A stretch of DNA of 64,000 nucleotides, taken from Halichondria panicea. Taxonomy: Eukaryota > Porifera > Demospongiae > Suberitida > Halichondriidae. Where the stretch lies: positions 5,134,202 to 5,198,201 of the forward strand of contig NC_087393.1 in NCBI RefSeq assembly GCF_963675165.1, given 5' to 3'. Numbering within the stretch: the stretch's first letter is position 1; every line of letters starts with the position of its first letter. The translations under genes were made by a program, and so were the position numbers. Below the pieces are notes generated by a model. The model searched no databases. It worked only from the letters and a program-made list of their open reading frames with translations, and was not told the origin of the DNA. Below, piece by piece: positions 41,838-63,383 of this stretch.

Positions 41838-44290
41838 CTAATCATCGTTTCGTCCTTTTTTCCTGTCAACGAGTCGATCAGCCACCTGTGCAGACTGCTT
41901 CAGAGTTGCAAATACCTCCGCAAACAATTCCTTATATGGTCGACTCCCCGCTTCTGCTCCCTCGTTGACCACGCCCCCAAACACCACACCCCCTCCTCTA
42001 GACGATATCTTGTGATGCAGACTCGCTGAACAAGTACAACCTTGTACCAGAGTGTTGTAGTTTTGTCGCAGAGAGCTGATTTCAGTATCCAATTCGTTAA
42101 AAAGAGACAATCCACTGTCTTGTGATATCTCCTCCGTTGCTAGAGATGGTTGGAGGGTGTGGTCTTCTGGTATTGACGGCAATGTGAAGGATGTGTACTG
42201 TGTGGAGTGGGAGGACTTGGGAGTGGAGAGGGGGGTGCTCTGACCGTCCACAGCATCTTCAAACACGGTGACTCGGTGTCCAAGTTCTTCAATTTCCATT
42301 TCAGCTCTTTCGAGATTCTTAGCCAGCGATTCGTTCTCATTCAACACACTAGTCAGAGTTCGCTCGGCTTTCTCCTTCTGAAATGTCAGCTTCTGCACAC
42401 GTACCGTTAGTTCTGTCACAATACTCTCCGTTTCCATGGGATTGCTATAGCAACTCTTTGATCTTTCCCTAGCCTTAGTTTCGCCATTTGGAGGGTTTTC
42501 TTTCGCGTTGTTTTTCTCTGCTACTAGTTGAGCAGTTCTCTCTTCAAGACGCTCGTTTTGACGCCTCAATTCCAATACTTCATCTTCCAGTGATTCAACC
42601 TGCTGTGTCCTATGGTCCAGGGTGGAATGCTGAGTTAGTATTTGTCGCTGAAGGTGGGAATTGATTCGTTCAAGCTCCTCCACTTTTCCCTCGAGTTGAA
42701 CACATGACTTGTTGGAGAATTGCAGCGAATCACGTGATTCAGACAGCTGCCTCGTTAAGCTCTGCAGGGGGTAGATTAAACGAGTATTGAGAGATTGCAC
42801 TTACTTCATCACTTTATTATGTCATGATCTCCCAACATGTACTACGTATAATAAATATGGTACTTCTTTAAATGAACCCACAATTTATGCACTAACGCTG
42901 TTACAGGAAACAGGGGAAATTTCCGTATCTCTAGTGACAGTTTCAGTAGAGAACCTCTCACCTGGTTCATCACCAGTGTCTCCTCTGCAAACTCCTGGAG
43001 CTTCCTCAGCTTCGTGTCCAGCTCCGAGTTCTGCTCTAGAAGAGTCTTACCCAACAGAGCCGCCAATTGAAGTTCTGAAATGTGTGTGTGAGTCGAGGGG
43101 CATTGATTTAAACATACCATCTTGTAGCTCTATCAAAGAGCTACTAAATGCACATTTTAGTTTTGAAATCAGACAATCCTTACTCAAGTTATGAGCAGTC
43201 AAAGATAGTTCTCAAAACAGGCTAATTTCGGAGAAAACACGAATTATATACACTGACAGTCCGTAGCCATGCTTTTTCTTCAATCATTAATTGTTAAGTG
43301 TTGGCTAGTGTAGTTAGTGGTACTATAGTCTATGAGATGTTGTTTAGCTATTACCTCTCCAAATTAAAACAAACTTTATCAAATTCCACACAGCAAACAC
43401 ACACACTCGAGAGCCAAAGGCCAATAAATGGTAAACATAGAAGATGGATTCTGGCTTGTCGAAGATTTTGATGATCTAACATCACTACCATGCAAAACAC
43501 CCGGTGTAGTATGATGATCATTGATCATAATTATGCATATCCATTACAGTGAGACAAGGAATCTAGTTAGACTATTGTTACACTGGGAGCCTTAGAGAGA
43601 AGACAATGGCATCCGTTAATCATAACAGAAGCCACTGAGCTCGTCAACAGACACCAGGCAATCCTGTCACTGATGCTGTAATGTGGGGCCATCTCTCTAG
43701 GAACCTAGGGGCATGCTTATCTCTTGTTTACATCTCCACGAAAGCATTTCTGTTGATTCTACGCAGGAATGTAACTCATAGTACCCAAGGACAATACAAT
43801 ACAGCCGGGTCACAATAGATGTTAAAGGTGAAATACTTCAATGATAAGGTAATGACAATGCTCTGTGTCACACCCTGGCTAGCTAGTCACCAACACAGGG
43901 GGACAATCGAGGGAGACATTATCGACACTTGTACGCTAATGGATACTATCTCAAGCTGTCATCTATACACGCTAACCACAAGAATCTACCACCACACAAC
44001 ACAACAATGAGACAATTCGAGTAACAATTGGACACCTATAATATTCTACTCAGCCTATAGCTAATAGGATAATAATGCATATAGGTTTAAAATCAAAAGG
44101 ATCTAAAGTACAAGTACGTCTCCCAAACTCGGAGCTATTGTATGTACTAGCTGAAGATCAAAGAGGCAAGTGATTAGATTCACGACAGTAATAGGCTAAT
44201 GATTCTCTTACCGTCCATCGATGAGTTAGAGCAGATGAAGTCTCTTTGTCCCTCGTCCAGGTAGCCGTTCACAAGGTTCAGATCAGCCAT
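41838..44290 (-). CDS. CDR2/CDR2L-like coiled-coil protein
   Basis: Three exons join in phase: from 44290 (MADLNLVNGYLDEGQRD), about 42966-43077 (ELQLAALLGKTLLEQNSELD) and 41838-42765. A central coiled coil runs through LEGKVEELERINSHLQRQI and LEDEVLELRRQNERLEE, followed by a Ser/Thr-Pro linker, then SLFNELDTEISSLRQNY and a C-terminal RPYKELFAEVFATLKQ. The LQLAA-LGKTLL start and the Tyr-Lys-x-Leu-Phe-x-Glu end block are the features that point to the CDR2 family rather than a generic coiled coil. Human CDR2 is a cytoplasmic protein and paraneoplastic antigen. Intron 1 spans about 1.1 kb and nothing else was recognised in it. Confidence 0.78.
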
Positions 44291-44587
44291 GACTTATTGA
44301 AAGAGAAGCTTTAGAGATTACAGCATGCGGAATTGGAAAGTAGGACGTACACGTATGCAGGAAGTAAACATCTTAATACCGGAAATGAATAATCAATGAA
44401 TCATTACTGGTAATTTGATTGTGATCCTCTAATCTATTTAGCTGCAAAGCAAGTAATTTTGAAGTCCACATGGACCTGAAAAAAGCTAGAAAGCCAAAGA
44501 GCTAGAATACCTGCTGAAAGCCTATACATGCTGTTAATGACCATACTGAAGGCTATATAGAGATTGCAAGACCTCCAACTCCAAGCC
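44291..44587. promoter_or_regulatory. Divergent CDR2-like/ELYS upstream region
   Basis: About 300 bp between opposed start codons. No GC-box as clear as in the other promoters and no ACCTCGA motif. AT-rich in the ELYS half. Confidence 0.35.
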
Positions 44588-53767
<9,180 letters not shown>

Positions 53768-54178
53768 CTCGCAATTAAAATTCTTGGTCGTTCTAAATTG
53801 AGTTATGTCCAATCTAATAATTATAATGCATATCTTAATTGTTTGTGTAAAGCTACTAGACTATAAACTTGTACACTAATTAATTTTTGGCTATAAAATT
53901 ATGCGAGATATTTCAGTGTTATGTCTTCGATTGGTATGAATACGTGGAACTTTTAATGGCATGTAAAATGAGTGATGCATGTAGACAACACAAGACAACA
54001 CAAGTCGTGTTACTCTTACAACGCAATTAAGTGGCAATAAAAACTCAAGAAATAATGCATGCGTATATATGACTGGGGGGGGGGGTGTAATGTGTATATA
54101 TGATGGGGAGGTGTAATCATAAAAAATCAGCTTGTAATTAATGATAATACATCATAGACAGTGTACGTTGTTCATCAG
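53768..54178. other. Convergent 3' region of ELYS and the VWA5-like gene
   Basis: AT-rich, with AATAAA-like words on both strands (GCAATAAAAACTC at 54033). A short G-run with GTGTAATG repeats occurs at 54068-54117. No gene is seen. Confidence 0.5.
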
Positions 54179-57100
54179 TTAGCGCCATCTGGCCACTAAG
54201 CTTCGTGATACTTGATAAACCTCTTGGGCACTCATGTCAGTCTCTTGGCACAGATTATCCTCGATCCATTGCTGTCCTTTCATTCCAACCACTTCCCATT
54301 CAGCTCTGAATTGAGGGAAATATTCCTCCAGACATGAAATGGCCAAAGCTGTAGTCCATATGTTAGATTTCTCACTCTCTTCTTCTGATCCTGTCACGGC
54401 TGATTTTTTCGTTTCTTTCTCGATTAGTTTTCGGACTTCGTCTAGAGGTACTCCGACAGCGTACGAGAATGGTCTCACCATAGGCCACGCCCCACTGTAC
54501 AGCTGCATCTGAATGAGTGGGCGGAGCTCTGAGGGTCGCCGGAGGTCATCCCAATCAGGGTCCATACTCGAGTTGCTGTCAGTGTCGGAAATAAAGTCTT
54601 CATCATCGCTTGAGCTCTCGGAGGAGGGGGTGGTCCGATGTCCATTAGAGTGAACATACGGGGTTTTAACTCCATTAGTTCCGTTAGTGACAGGCGTGCG
54701 ATAGAAGGAGGGGTAAACAAGCTTTCCCTTAGTATCGTCCCAGTGCAGCGTGGTCTTCTTCTGGCTGTGGTACTGAAGGTGGTCGTCTATCCGATGGCCG
54801 TTGTGGACCTCGATGGGGTCAGGGAGAACCAGGCCGATAGAGCTGGCCATTGTTTTGAGAGTGGTCCCAAGAGTGGTGAACGTATTGATGGCCATACTAC
54901 ACATCGTGGTAGGTTGAGCGGAGGTGGTGAGAGGTCCAACTTGTCTCTTGCGATTTCTACTCTGCATCTTTCGCAACTGGTCCAAACGTTTCTGACTATA
55001 CGAGGAGGTCTTCTTGGCAGTGAGGGTGTGTGAGGTGATTGTAGGCGGCTTGGGTGGGAGGAGTTGCTGTACTAGACCACACCCCCTGAAGCACGTTAGA
55101 CCACATGGAATACCAGATGATAGGCTCAATTCGATCAATTCATCACAAAGTTCAGAGTCAACCATTTTCCCATTAAGGGAGCTTCCGTTCAGTTTGATTC
55201 TCTTTGGTTCTGGTTCTTGTGTTTTGTCGTTGTCGTTTTGACTGTTTTTTCTCGAACTAGAGGTTAAGTTCATTTCCATCTCTTGTAGCTTTGACCAGGT
55301 AGCCACTCGATCCAGGATGGACGCTAACTCGTAGCTTTGTGTGGGTGTGAGGTTTGGGAGGGGGGCGGGTTCAACTTCCATGGTGACTCGATCTTCTCCT
55401 GATTGTCCCACAATGCTCACGGTGCTTTCCAACACACCAGCTAAACGGGGAGCCCCCTCTCGTTTGATTAGCGCAAATGCCGTGTGCGTGGAGCCACTGT
55501 AGACGGTGCCCAGCGATGTGGGTGTGGTTTCAAGAAGGGAAAATCCCTCAGGAGGGGACCATTGTAGGGAGGAGTCGGATACATAGGGCTCCAGACTGTC
55601 TCTCAGCACTTCCATTACCTGAAGGGAATTCATTAATAGTGCCGGATAGACCTCAAAGATCAAACATAATATACATCAAAGGCTGGAACCTAATGTAACT
55701 ATGGCACTGCAATGAATTCTACAACCTGTGGCAGCACTGTTACTACATACCATATATTATTATAATACCCAAGAGAAACCACTAAAGCGCATGGGATAGC
55801 TACTATATCTCACTTTTGTCTGCAATATCTCTGTGTTTCTGAGCAGTACACACCGACCACCAGAGGCAGCTGCGATGCCTGTCACCAGCTCTGTACACAC
55901 ATCAGGCCCTATACCAAATGTGTGACACCTGCATGTAGAGAACAACCACATCAAACAACTAGTATAACTCATTTATAGAATATCTATATAATTATACTCT
56001 CCGATTATGTAAGCAATACTTGTATGTGCTTGCAGAGGGCTCTCTATAGTGGTGTCTAATTTCCCACACTGTTTATAGTAGGCCTGAGGGTATTACTATG
56101 GCTGCCTCCTCACACACACACCAGCTAACATGTCTACACAGAGTAGCTATGGCTATGCCTGTAGCTCAACACCAAGTGTACAACCGTGCATGGATAAGCC
56201 CACTCTTAGTAACAGCAGATCAAAGCAGTTTAGGCCGAGGGCGCACCTTCCGTTTGCTGGTGGACATGATAATCCATGTTGCTACACAACTATGCAGGAG
56301 ACCCGACACTTTGAAGATCATTTGCAAATTAAATTTGGAGCACGTCAACTTGGTACGCTGCCAGACAACTGGCACTATTGAATCAGAACTGTAGCCTTAG
56401 GCTAACATGTGTTTAATTTCAACTGAACTTGACAGGTTCAAGTATGCAACCCTACCCAGTCACCTTGCAATACATCTATAGTGCTAACAATCAAATAACA
56501 ACTTCAGACAGACCATTATGTTAGTCAGCCAGTCACTGACAACAAAGGAGAGCATGAATGAGTTTGGAGATGGGTGGGACAGAGGGACAGACAAAAGCCA
56601 CTGCATTATAGGAGAGTATTCATGGCCTCTGAATACTCTCAGACAATGTTAGCAGACACACAGGTAGGCTAACTAGTCACTCTGGCAGACTCCACACCTG
56701 GGAACTAGCTGCTAACATAGACCAAACAATAGTGTCATTGTGTACTAGCTTGTCAGGGTGCATGGGCAGAAATAATGTACATTTTGCATCACAGGATGCA
56801 TGTACAGTACAAGTATAATATTATTATGAAGATTGTACACACACTTAAATGTAGCCTCAAAGACAGTGTACAAGAGAGTATATAGTTTAGACCAAACAAT
56901 CAAGTAGAAACCACTGACATTACAGGAGAACCCATTCACACTACACACACACAGTGACACACTGTAGCTCAATACACATATAAGCTTGTTTTGTCTGGCC
57001 TAATCAGAAGACATGCAGCTTGAATGCAAGCAGTGTTTACCCAACAAAAGATGCCTCTCTCATTCCAAGACACCAGGAAGTCAGAGCTTTGGAAGGCAGT

Positions 57101-60100
57101 TAACACTTGACACCATAATTTCAAAGGGCCAATGCAGTAAGATTGTGCAACTCTACAAATTAACCATCTCTCTCCCACTAACCAGTACATTGTGGTATGT
57201 CTAGACAGATCTCTAGTTAGCAAATTAGGTTATACACCTGGGGCAATTCTCAGGCCCACAGAGATCAGGTATTATAATATCACCATGGGCAACTAGCTAA
57301 CAGGGACTCTCCTCCATATTACACAACAATTTATCATGCATGAAACTTGATAGCTAAATCAACAATAATTATCTGTGTACATGTTATAACAAGCAAAATA
57401 CACAGTAGGTAAACAATAAAAGTTATCTGCTGCCTATAAGGATACAGCTAGCTGTGGACACAACATACTGAGCATTGTTACCACTCAAAATAATCATTTC
57501 AGACACAAGAATTCGCCCTAGGTGAAAATGAGGTGAAAATATGCTAATGGCCTTGCTAAAATGGGACTATTTGCATACAGTACATATCACAGTGGTTCTG
57601 CTACAAGCACAGCAGCTGACCACGTGTGTGTTTATATTAACAGCCTCCCCAATACAGACTCAGTATGTGGGCAGTTAGTTGACAACTCAGAGGGTATCAA
57701 GTTTCAAAAACCACTCGTGTAAATATGTCATGGGATGTCTGGGTATGATACATTTCTGTGTGTTGATACACTGAAGAATGCAACAGACAATGTGACTGAT
57801 ATACGGTCATTACACACCGCCTGCCAGCAATTAGGGAGGCCATTAGACCCTCTACAAGCAAATTAGTAGAAGCAAAAGGCAGTCTAAACTGTCTAACCAT
57901 GCTTGCACACATTTGACTGACTGTCTATTATAATTAGTCGTGCATGGACTGTATACAGAGCCAGGGTAAACAGATTGACCGTGTACCCAATACATGTCTA
58001 CCACTGCATTTAATCAAATACTCCTCCTGACACTCCTTGGCCTAAATTAGAGTTATGGCTTGGGCATTGAGCTAAACACAACCATTTGCATAGCTCCACT
58101 GCATGGGCTAATTGATGAGTTGTCTAGACCAAGCTGCCCCATGCTTCCCACTATATACTGCCGCTAGCCCTCCCCCACTCCCCCAGTTGCCTCCCTCTTG
58201 GTGCCTGGCTCAATTAAGATGAAGCAGACAGTTGCTAAGGCTTTCAATACAACCGCCAGACAGTTACCTAACCACAGGCTATGGCTATAGAAACCACTCA
58301 CTTAGGTATTCAATATGCAAGGCAAGACAAGACAGTTACATCACACCAGCCAGTACATCCCATTCTTCAGGGCATAACTATCACGCACATACACATACAC
58401 ATACGAGGTCTTATACTGATGAAAGCAGTTTAAAATTGTTATCTTTACGAGTAGAACTTTGTGCTGAACACAACCGCACACCATGCATGCATGGAACTGT
58501 CTTCTACAGTCAAGGGAAGAATGGCTTCTTAGAGCTATCAAATGTCTCTAATCAATGGTGGACATGGCTTCAACACAATGAACACACAGACATCAGATAT
58601 TGGAAGTAAGCACACAGTCTGTCTATGAGATTATGTGGTTGGATAAACTACTTACACAGCTACACAGGCAGTACACCCACTGGCAGTACTACCCATCAGT
58701 GCATGGCAGTACTCACTAGTGCATGGCAGTACAGAAAATGAATGCACACTCCCTCACACTGAAACAGAGAAGTCCTATCTAAGTATATCCCAAACAGAAA
58801 CCTAAAGCTACTTATCTCAAGGGAAAACACGCACACTGAAATAACTAACATACAATCTTCTCACCTAGCTTGATGTCTGTTCTTCCGGACTGTGTGCAGA
58901 ACATGTGCAGTGTTGTTCACTCCTCCGTCAGTCACGATGAAGATCTGTCTGGCCAGGCTCCCGCACTTCCCCTGCTTGAAGATCCATCGCAGCGGGTCCA
59001 GCAGCTCGGTCCCTCCAAGGGTGGCTTGAATCTCGTTAGCAAACTTAATAGCCTTCTCCACCGACCACTTTGTGTACTCTGAACTTGTGTGAAATAGGTG
59101 TCTGAAATTGGATCCGAATGCGATAACGTTGAAGTAGGACCCCGTTGGCAGACTCTTGATACACGTGATAAGAGTATCAGACGCTGATTGGATATTGCTG
59201 CCGCTCATACTGCCACTGCAGTCCACCACAAATATGAACTCTGATGGATGAAGTTTCTTGTCTTTCACAGAGGCTGGGAACACATTGGGGGTTAGACAAC
59301 TGTTCAGCATCATTAAACCATCGCATCTCAAGTTAAAATCAGGTTTTTTACAACCTCCCCTGGTCTTGGTAGCGTCTTGGGGGTAGGAAATAGAGCAGCA
59401 ACTTGATGGCGAGGGTGCTGTGGCCAACTGCACTTTTAACCCCGTAGCCTTGTCGGAGTATTGCTTGCATTCGTACAGGATCTCAACCACACAGGGGCCA
59501 GCGAGATAGTTCCATCGAAAATCGTCAGAATCGGAGGAGATGTGTAACGGTGTCACGTCTTCAATGGGTAGTGTGGCAGCTAAACTAACGTTGTAGCAGA
59601 GGTGGTGGGTGGGTAGTTTATTGGTGAAGACGTATTGTAGCGAATCCGGGGAACTGGGGAGGGTGAATTTAAGTACAAATTCTAATCGTATTTCCAGCAT
59701 TGTTCCAGCCTTGACTTCGCCCAAATGCAAAAGTAGATCCTCTGCAGAAATAGCTCCAGCGTGCAACGTGAGTGTGGATGCATGCAGTTCCTTTGTGAGG
59801 GCCAAGGTTGGTAGGGCCCCATCGCTGGTGGTCAGCTTCGAAACACTGAATGTTAGACAGTTCTGCTTTCCAGTCAATTCAGTCGACAACACTTGGCATT
59901 TAGTGACTCTGAGGTGTTGCCTGGTGCTGTCTCTGTGAGCTAGGAGTGAGGATACACAGAATACTAGACATTGTTCATCTTTGTCAATTGAGTATGAGCA
60001 GCTGGCCTTTCCACAGCCAACCTGAGCAATGGTTCTGATATTCAGATCGATTTTCTTAGCAATGATTGGATCTTGATTGACTCTTTCTTTCTTGTCCAAG

Positions 60101-60129
60101 GTAGACCGAAGTAGCAAGCTTGAGAGCAT
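54179..60129 (-). CDS. VIT/VWA-domain protein, VWA5A/5B-like
   Basis: The first exon (58861-60129) encodes a VIT-like region (residues 1-150), then a VWA domain whose MIDAS is DCSGSMSGS (DxSxS), with SLPTGSYFNVIAFGS, LGGTELLDPL and FIVTDGG. After an intron of about 2.9 kb the exon at about 55810-55935 supplies CHTFGIGPDVCTELVTGIAA, and the last exon (54179 to 55618) starts VMEVLRDSLEP. Joins are in phase. The C-terminal half is low complexity with a Ser/Asp-rich stretch (SSDDEDFISDTDSNSS) and ends with TTALAISCLEEYFPQFRAEW and QQWIEDN, a tail block typical of VWA5 proteins. The biochemical role of these intracellular VWA proteins is poorly known. Confidence 0.88.
55936..58860 (-). other. Large intron of the VWA5-like gene
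   Basis: About 2.9 kb, one of the two longest introns in the window. It contains no CA run over 20 bp and no MITE I can recognise. Two overlapping + strand ORFs occur at 56098-56394 and one of 125 codons at 58232-58609. None has a family match I know. CAGTACTCACTAGTGCATGG-type short repeats lie at 58680-58735. Confidence 0.55.
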
Positions 60130-60809
60130 CTTGATGTGCAGCTGATACTTCTGTTAGACTATTATTAACTGTACTGGTCGCTAGTGAAAACATTCCCAGC
60201 TCATAAAGCACCCACTACTTTATGGTCAGACAACTGAGACAACACAATCAATGAATATCTAATTACTATGTCTGGAATTGTGTGTTGATGTCTGGAGTGC
60301 AAATATCATCCACTCAGCACATGTGCCACTGTCTTGTGCATTACATAAGGTGGTGGTTTGTCATTTTACATTTGTTTACGTGATTACCAAATATCCTGTA
60401 CTTTGCATGTTGTGACAATAAAAAAAAACACTGTTCTTAGCGAAAAATGATGAAAAATGACCTATACTCCTAGTAACTTTTATGAAGCAACGTATTTTTA
60501 CAAGGTCTTTTACAGGAGATATGAAAGTCCAGCAGATAACATTGAGTGTGTGCAGTGTGCAGTGGTCAATTACATGATGTATAATGTTGTTTACAAAAGT
60601 CATGATTAGCCTCGATTCCAAGCCGCAAGGAAAAGGTCTTGAATCGAGGCTTATAGGCATAACATCATTTTCAAGAAGGAGGGGTTTGCGCATGCTCAGT
60701 TCATTCTGACCTTCTCAAAAAGTGGGTGAATCAGCCATTTTCAGTTTAGCTTCTTTACTATCTACCAAGCCTCAAGTCTCTCCTGTTGTACTTCACAAAA
60801 CCGACAAAA
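60130..60809. other. Divergent VWA5-like/ALYREF upstream region with a hairpin
   Basis: AGCCTCGATTC (60608-60618) and GAATCGAGGCT (60641-60651) form a perfect 11-bp stem around a 22-nt loop. GCGCATGCTC occurs at 60689. An upstream in-frame ATG for ALYREF lies at 60786. No other coding signal is present. Confidence 0.5.
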
Positions 60810-62639
60810 ATGGATCAAAGCTTAGACGAGATTATTACTGCCAAGAGGAGAGGTCGCGGGCGTGGAAATAGGGGTGGAAGATTCAGAGGGGGTCGCGGGG
60901 GGCAAGGACTCAGTACCAACAACAGAGGCCGAAGTGGAGCTCCAGTGAGAAGGGGACGCGGCCGTGGAAGAGGAGGCTTCAACACAGTACGAGTTGTTCT
61001 ACAATGTTTCGATTTGAGATTTGGTGCATTTTAAAAAAAGGGCAGCCATTTTGTCACCATGTGTGGCTAGGCACTAAGTAGAAAATGCCCCACATCACAA
61101 ATAAAGTGATGGTAGTATAGGTTGATTGCACCCAATACGGGCCGTATGCCCCTTTCTATTCTGTGCTGTGATCGCTACATACCCATGGATCCATGGATTC
61201 ATCAAGTCTCTGTGTCTATCGTCTTTGTGCTTTCTCCACCATCGACAGCTTGGCAATGGATACTCTGGTGGCAAATGGCAACACGATATGTTCCAAGGAG
61301 CGCCTGGCGGTGGCGGTATAGGTATAAGAACAGGAACGGCTGGAGGGCAAGGTGCCAAACTACTCATCTCCAACTTGGACTTTGGAGTCTCTGACAGTGA
61401 CATCAAGGTGTGTGTGTGTGTGGTTAGCTTGTGGTGTAACACAGTAGGGGGGGGGGGGAGTTACTAAGGATGTTCTTACGTAGCGTAAGCAGATTCACCT
61501 TTGATATCAACTGAGCTGGTGCTAGGTGTATAGAATGTACTTTTTGTTGTGTTTCCAATAACTCGTTATCGTTGTGCTTTTGCCTGTACAGGAGTTGTTT
61601 GCTGAGCTGGGCACAGTGATCAAGGCCATGGTACATTACGACAAGAGTGGGAGATCACAAGGCACTGCCAATGTCATCTACTCTCGCAACACTGATGCTA
61701 TAAAGGCCATGAACAAGTACAACAATGTGCCACTGGATGGTGAGTCCGTTGCCACTAAGTAACACTTAGCCTAGGGCTTTTAGCAGCTTGCATTTGATAA
61801 TTTAAGGCATTACTTTCTGTAGCATTTTACAGCATTCTAATGCGAAACTTACTCTAGAACATTCATTAGCCATGTGTCTTAGTCTCCTCCTTTGTGGTTT
61901 TGATTGTGTGTACTGATTGTGATTGACCTTGCTTGCCTTGTGTGTAGGACGTCCCATGGATATTCAACTGGTAAGTGGTACCACTCCCGGAGGGGGGATG
62001 GGGGGCACTCCGCGGAGGGGGCAGGGTCAGAGGGGACGAGGAGGATTCAGACAACAACAGCAGCAACAATTCACTGGTGGTGCCGGTACTGGGTAAGTGT
62101 GCGAGGCTTATAATGTGTAGTCTGCCATTAGAAAGCCTCACTGTTTTTATCTCTTGAAGTGCATGTAATTTTCAAAAGCCTAATAGAAAGAGTACTGTTG
62201 TGCGTGTTTACGATACTGTGTAACCAATTTTGTTGGTTTTCCTCAGTGGTGGCTTAGGTGGTGGGCGTGGAAATAGGGGGCGTGGTGGGAGAGGACGTGG
62301 TAGAGGGAGAGGTGGCAGAGGGGCCAAGACTCCAGTACCCACGGCTGATGAACTAGACGCTGAATTAGATGCCTGGAAAGGAGGAGTAAGTACTCACTAT
62401 CTATTGCTGTGTTGTAGATCTCTGAGATAAGTGTATGGGATGCAAGTGTTCCAGTGACTTAGTTGTGAAATAATAGATAATAGAGAGAATCACAATCGTG
62501 CATTTATAATATTTAAGGAGCGTAGAGCTTTGTAGTACCTTCATTTGATTGTTAGTATTGTTATATAATAAACTCATGATGCATGAGGTTATAATCATGT
62601 GATTGTCTCTCTATGCAGGCTGAAGCAATGGAGTCTTAG
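60810..62639 (+). CDS. ALYREF: ALYREF (THOC4/Aly), mRNA export adaptor of the TREX complex
   Basis: Couples splicing to mRNA export via UAP56 and NXF1. The N-terminal UAP56-binding motif is [19 protein letters not shown], then an RGG region, then one [23 protein letters not shown] (RNP2), [20 protein letters not shown] (RNP1 region), [20 protein letters not shown]. An RG-rich and Gln-rich stretch follows, and the C-terminal UAP56-binding motif is [15 protein letters not shown]. The last exon (from 62620) adds AEAMES. Six exons, all joins in frame. The start at 60810 fits the family; ATG 60786 would add eight residues. Confidence 0.96.
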
Positions 62640-62868
62640 GAGATCGTTTCTGGCTGATTGTAATAGCACTAGACTCTTTTGTTAGTATCTTTAATACTCT
62701 CCACATATGACATTGCTACCTCGTTTTTTGGTTTAATGGTTTTGTACTGTTTAGCACTCGTCTTGAAAGAAAAATTACACTCAGTGATTATATGATAAAA
62801 TTTCTCTCGTAACAATTTTTAAGAACTGATTATGTTAAATAATAAAAACAAGTTCCATTTGGTAGAGT

Positions 62869-63201
62869 TCAGAATTTGGTAGTGTTCATGTTGTACAGAT
62901 CCAGTCTCATTTTGACGGGTCCAAATCCATGAGTAACCGTTCCGTTATAGACAGTGTAGCTCATATCAGCACAGGGAGTGTTGTCCTGAGCTTTGGTCAG
63001 GTTGTGCTCAAACAGTTTGTACTCCCAGTAGTGCTTTGGGTCCATACAAGCCTCTCCACATTTCTTATGCTCCTCATTCACACTGAAGTACTTGTACAGG
63101 TCCTGGCTGTTGTCACACTTGAGGCAGCAAGGGTCATCCTTGAGGGCAGTGGTCCACACACAGTAGGACACCAGCAGGAGGCTTCCCAACACCTTAAACA
63201 T
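62869..63201 (-). CDS. Small secreted Cys-containing protein of unknown function
   Basis: Single-exon ORF of 110 residues with a signal peptide (MFKVLGSLLLVSYCVWTTAL). The mature part has DPCCLKC, KKCGEACMDPKHYWEYKLFE, NTPCADMSYTVYNGTVTHGF and GPVKMRLDLYN. I recall similar conserved blocks (CGE-C, YK-FE-LTKA, PCAD-YT-Y, TH-GP) in uncharacterised secreted proteins of distant eukaryotes, but no function. It is divergent from MRPL12, with 182 bp between starts. No intron, so it might descend from a retrocopy or a transferred gene, which cannot be judged here. Confidence 0.75.
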   Translation of the reverse strand: MFKVLGSLLLVSYCVWTTALKDDPCCLKCDNSQDLYKYFSVNEEHKKCGEACMDPKHYWEYKLFEHNLTKAQDNTPCADMSYTVYNGTVTHGFGPVKMRLDLYNMNTTKF

Positions 63202-63383
63202 ATCTCAGTAGCAGACTTCAATGTAAAAAGAGTCTAGAGTGTTTTTTCCAGTGATTCTGCAGACTTTTGTAGGGGGCGTGGCTCATAATATTCTGCAGCC
63301 GTCAGCATGTTTTGGAAGGGGCGTAGCTTAGTGTGCTCAACCACGTGTATGATGTGTATCAATTAGAACTACTAAATTCTACA
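63202..63383. promoter_or_regulatory. Compact divergent promoter, secreted protein/MRPL12
   Basis: Contains GGGGGCGTGGCTCA (63273) and GGGGCGTAGCTTAG (63317), two GC/CACC-box-like sites in the same orientation, and no TATA. Confidence 0.5.

Noticed and set aside
44564-44587. Upstream extension of ELYS beginning before ATG 44588
   Set aside because: The frame upstream is entered only through a TTG codon; the ATG at 44588 has a good context and gives a sensible N-terminus.
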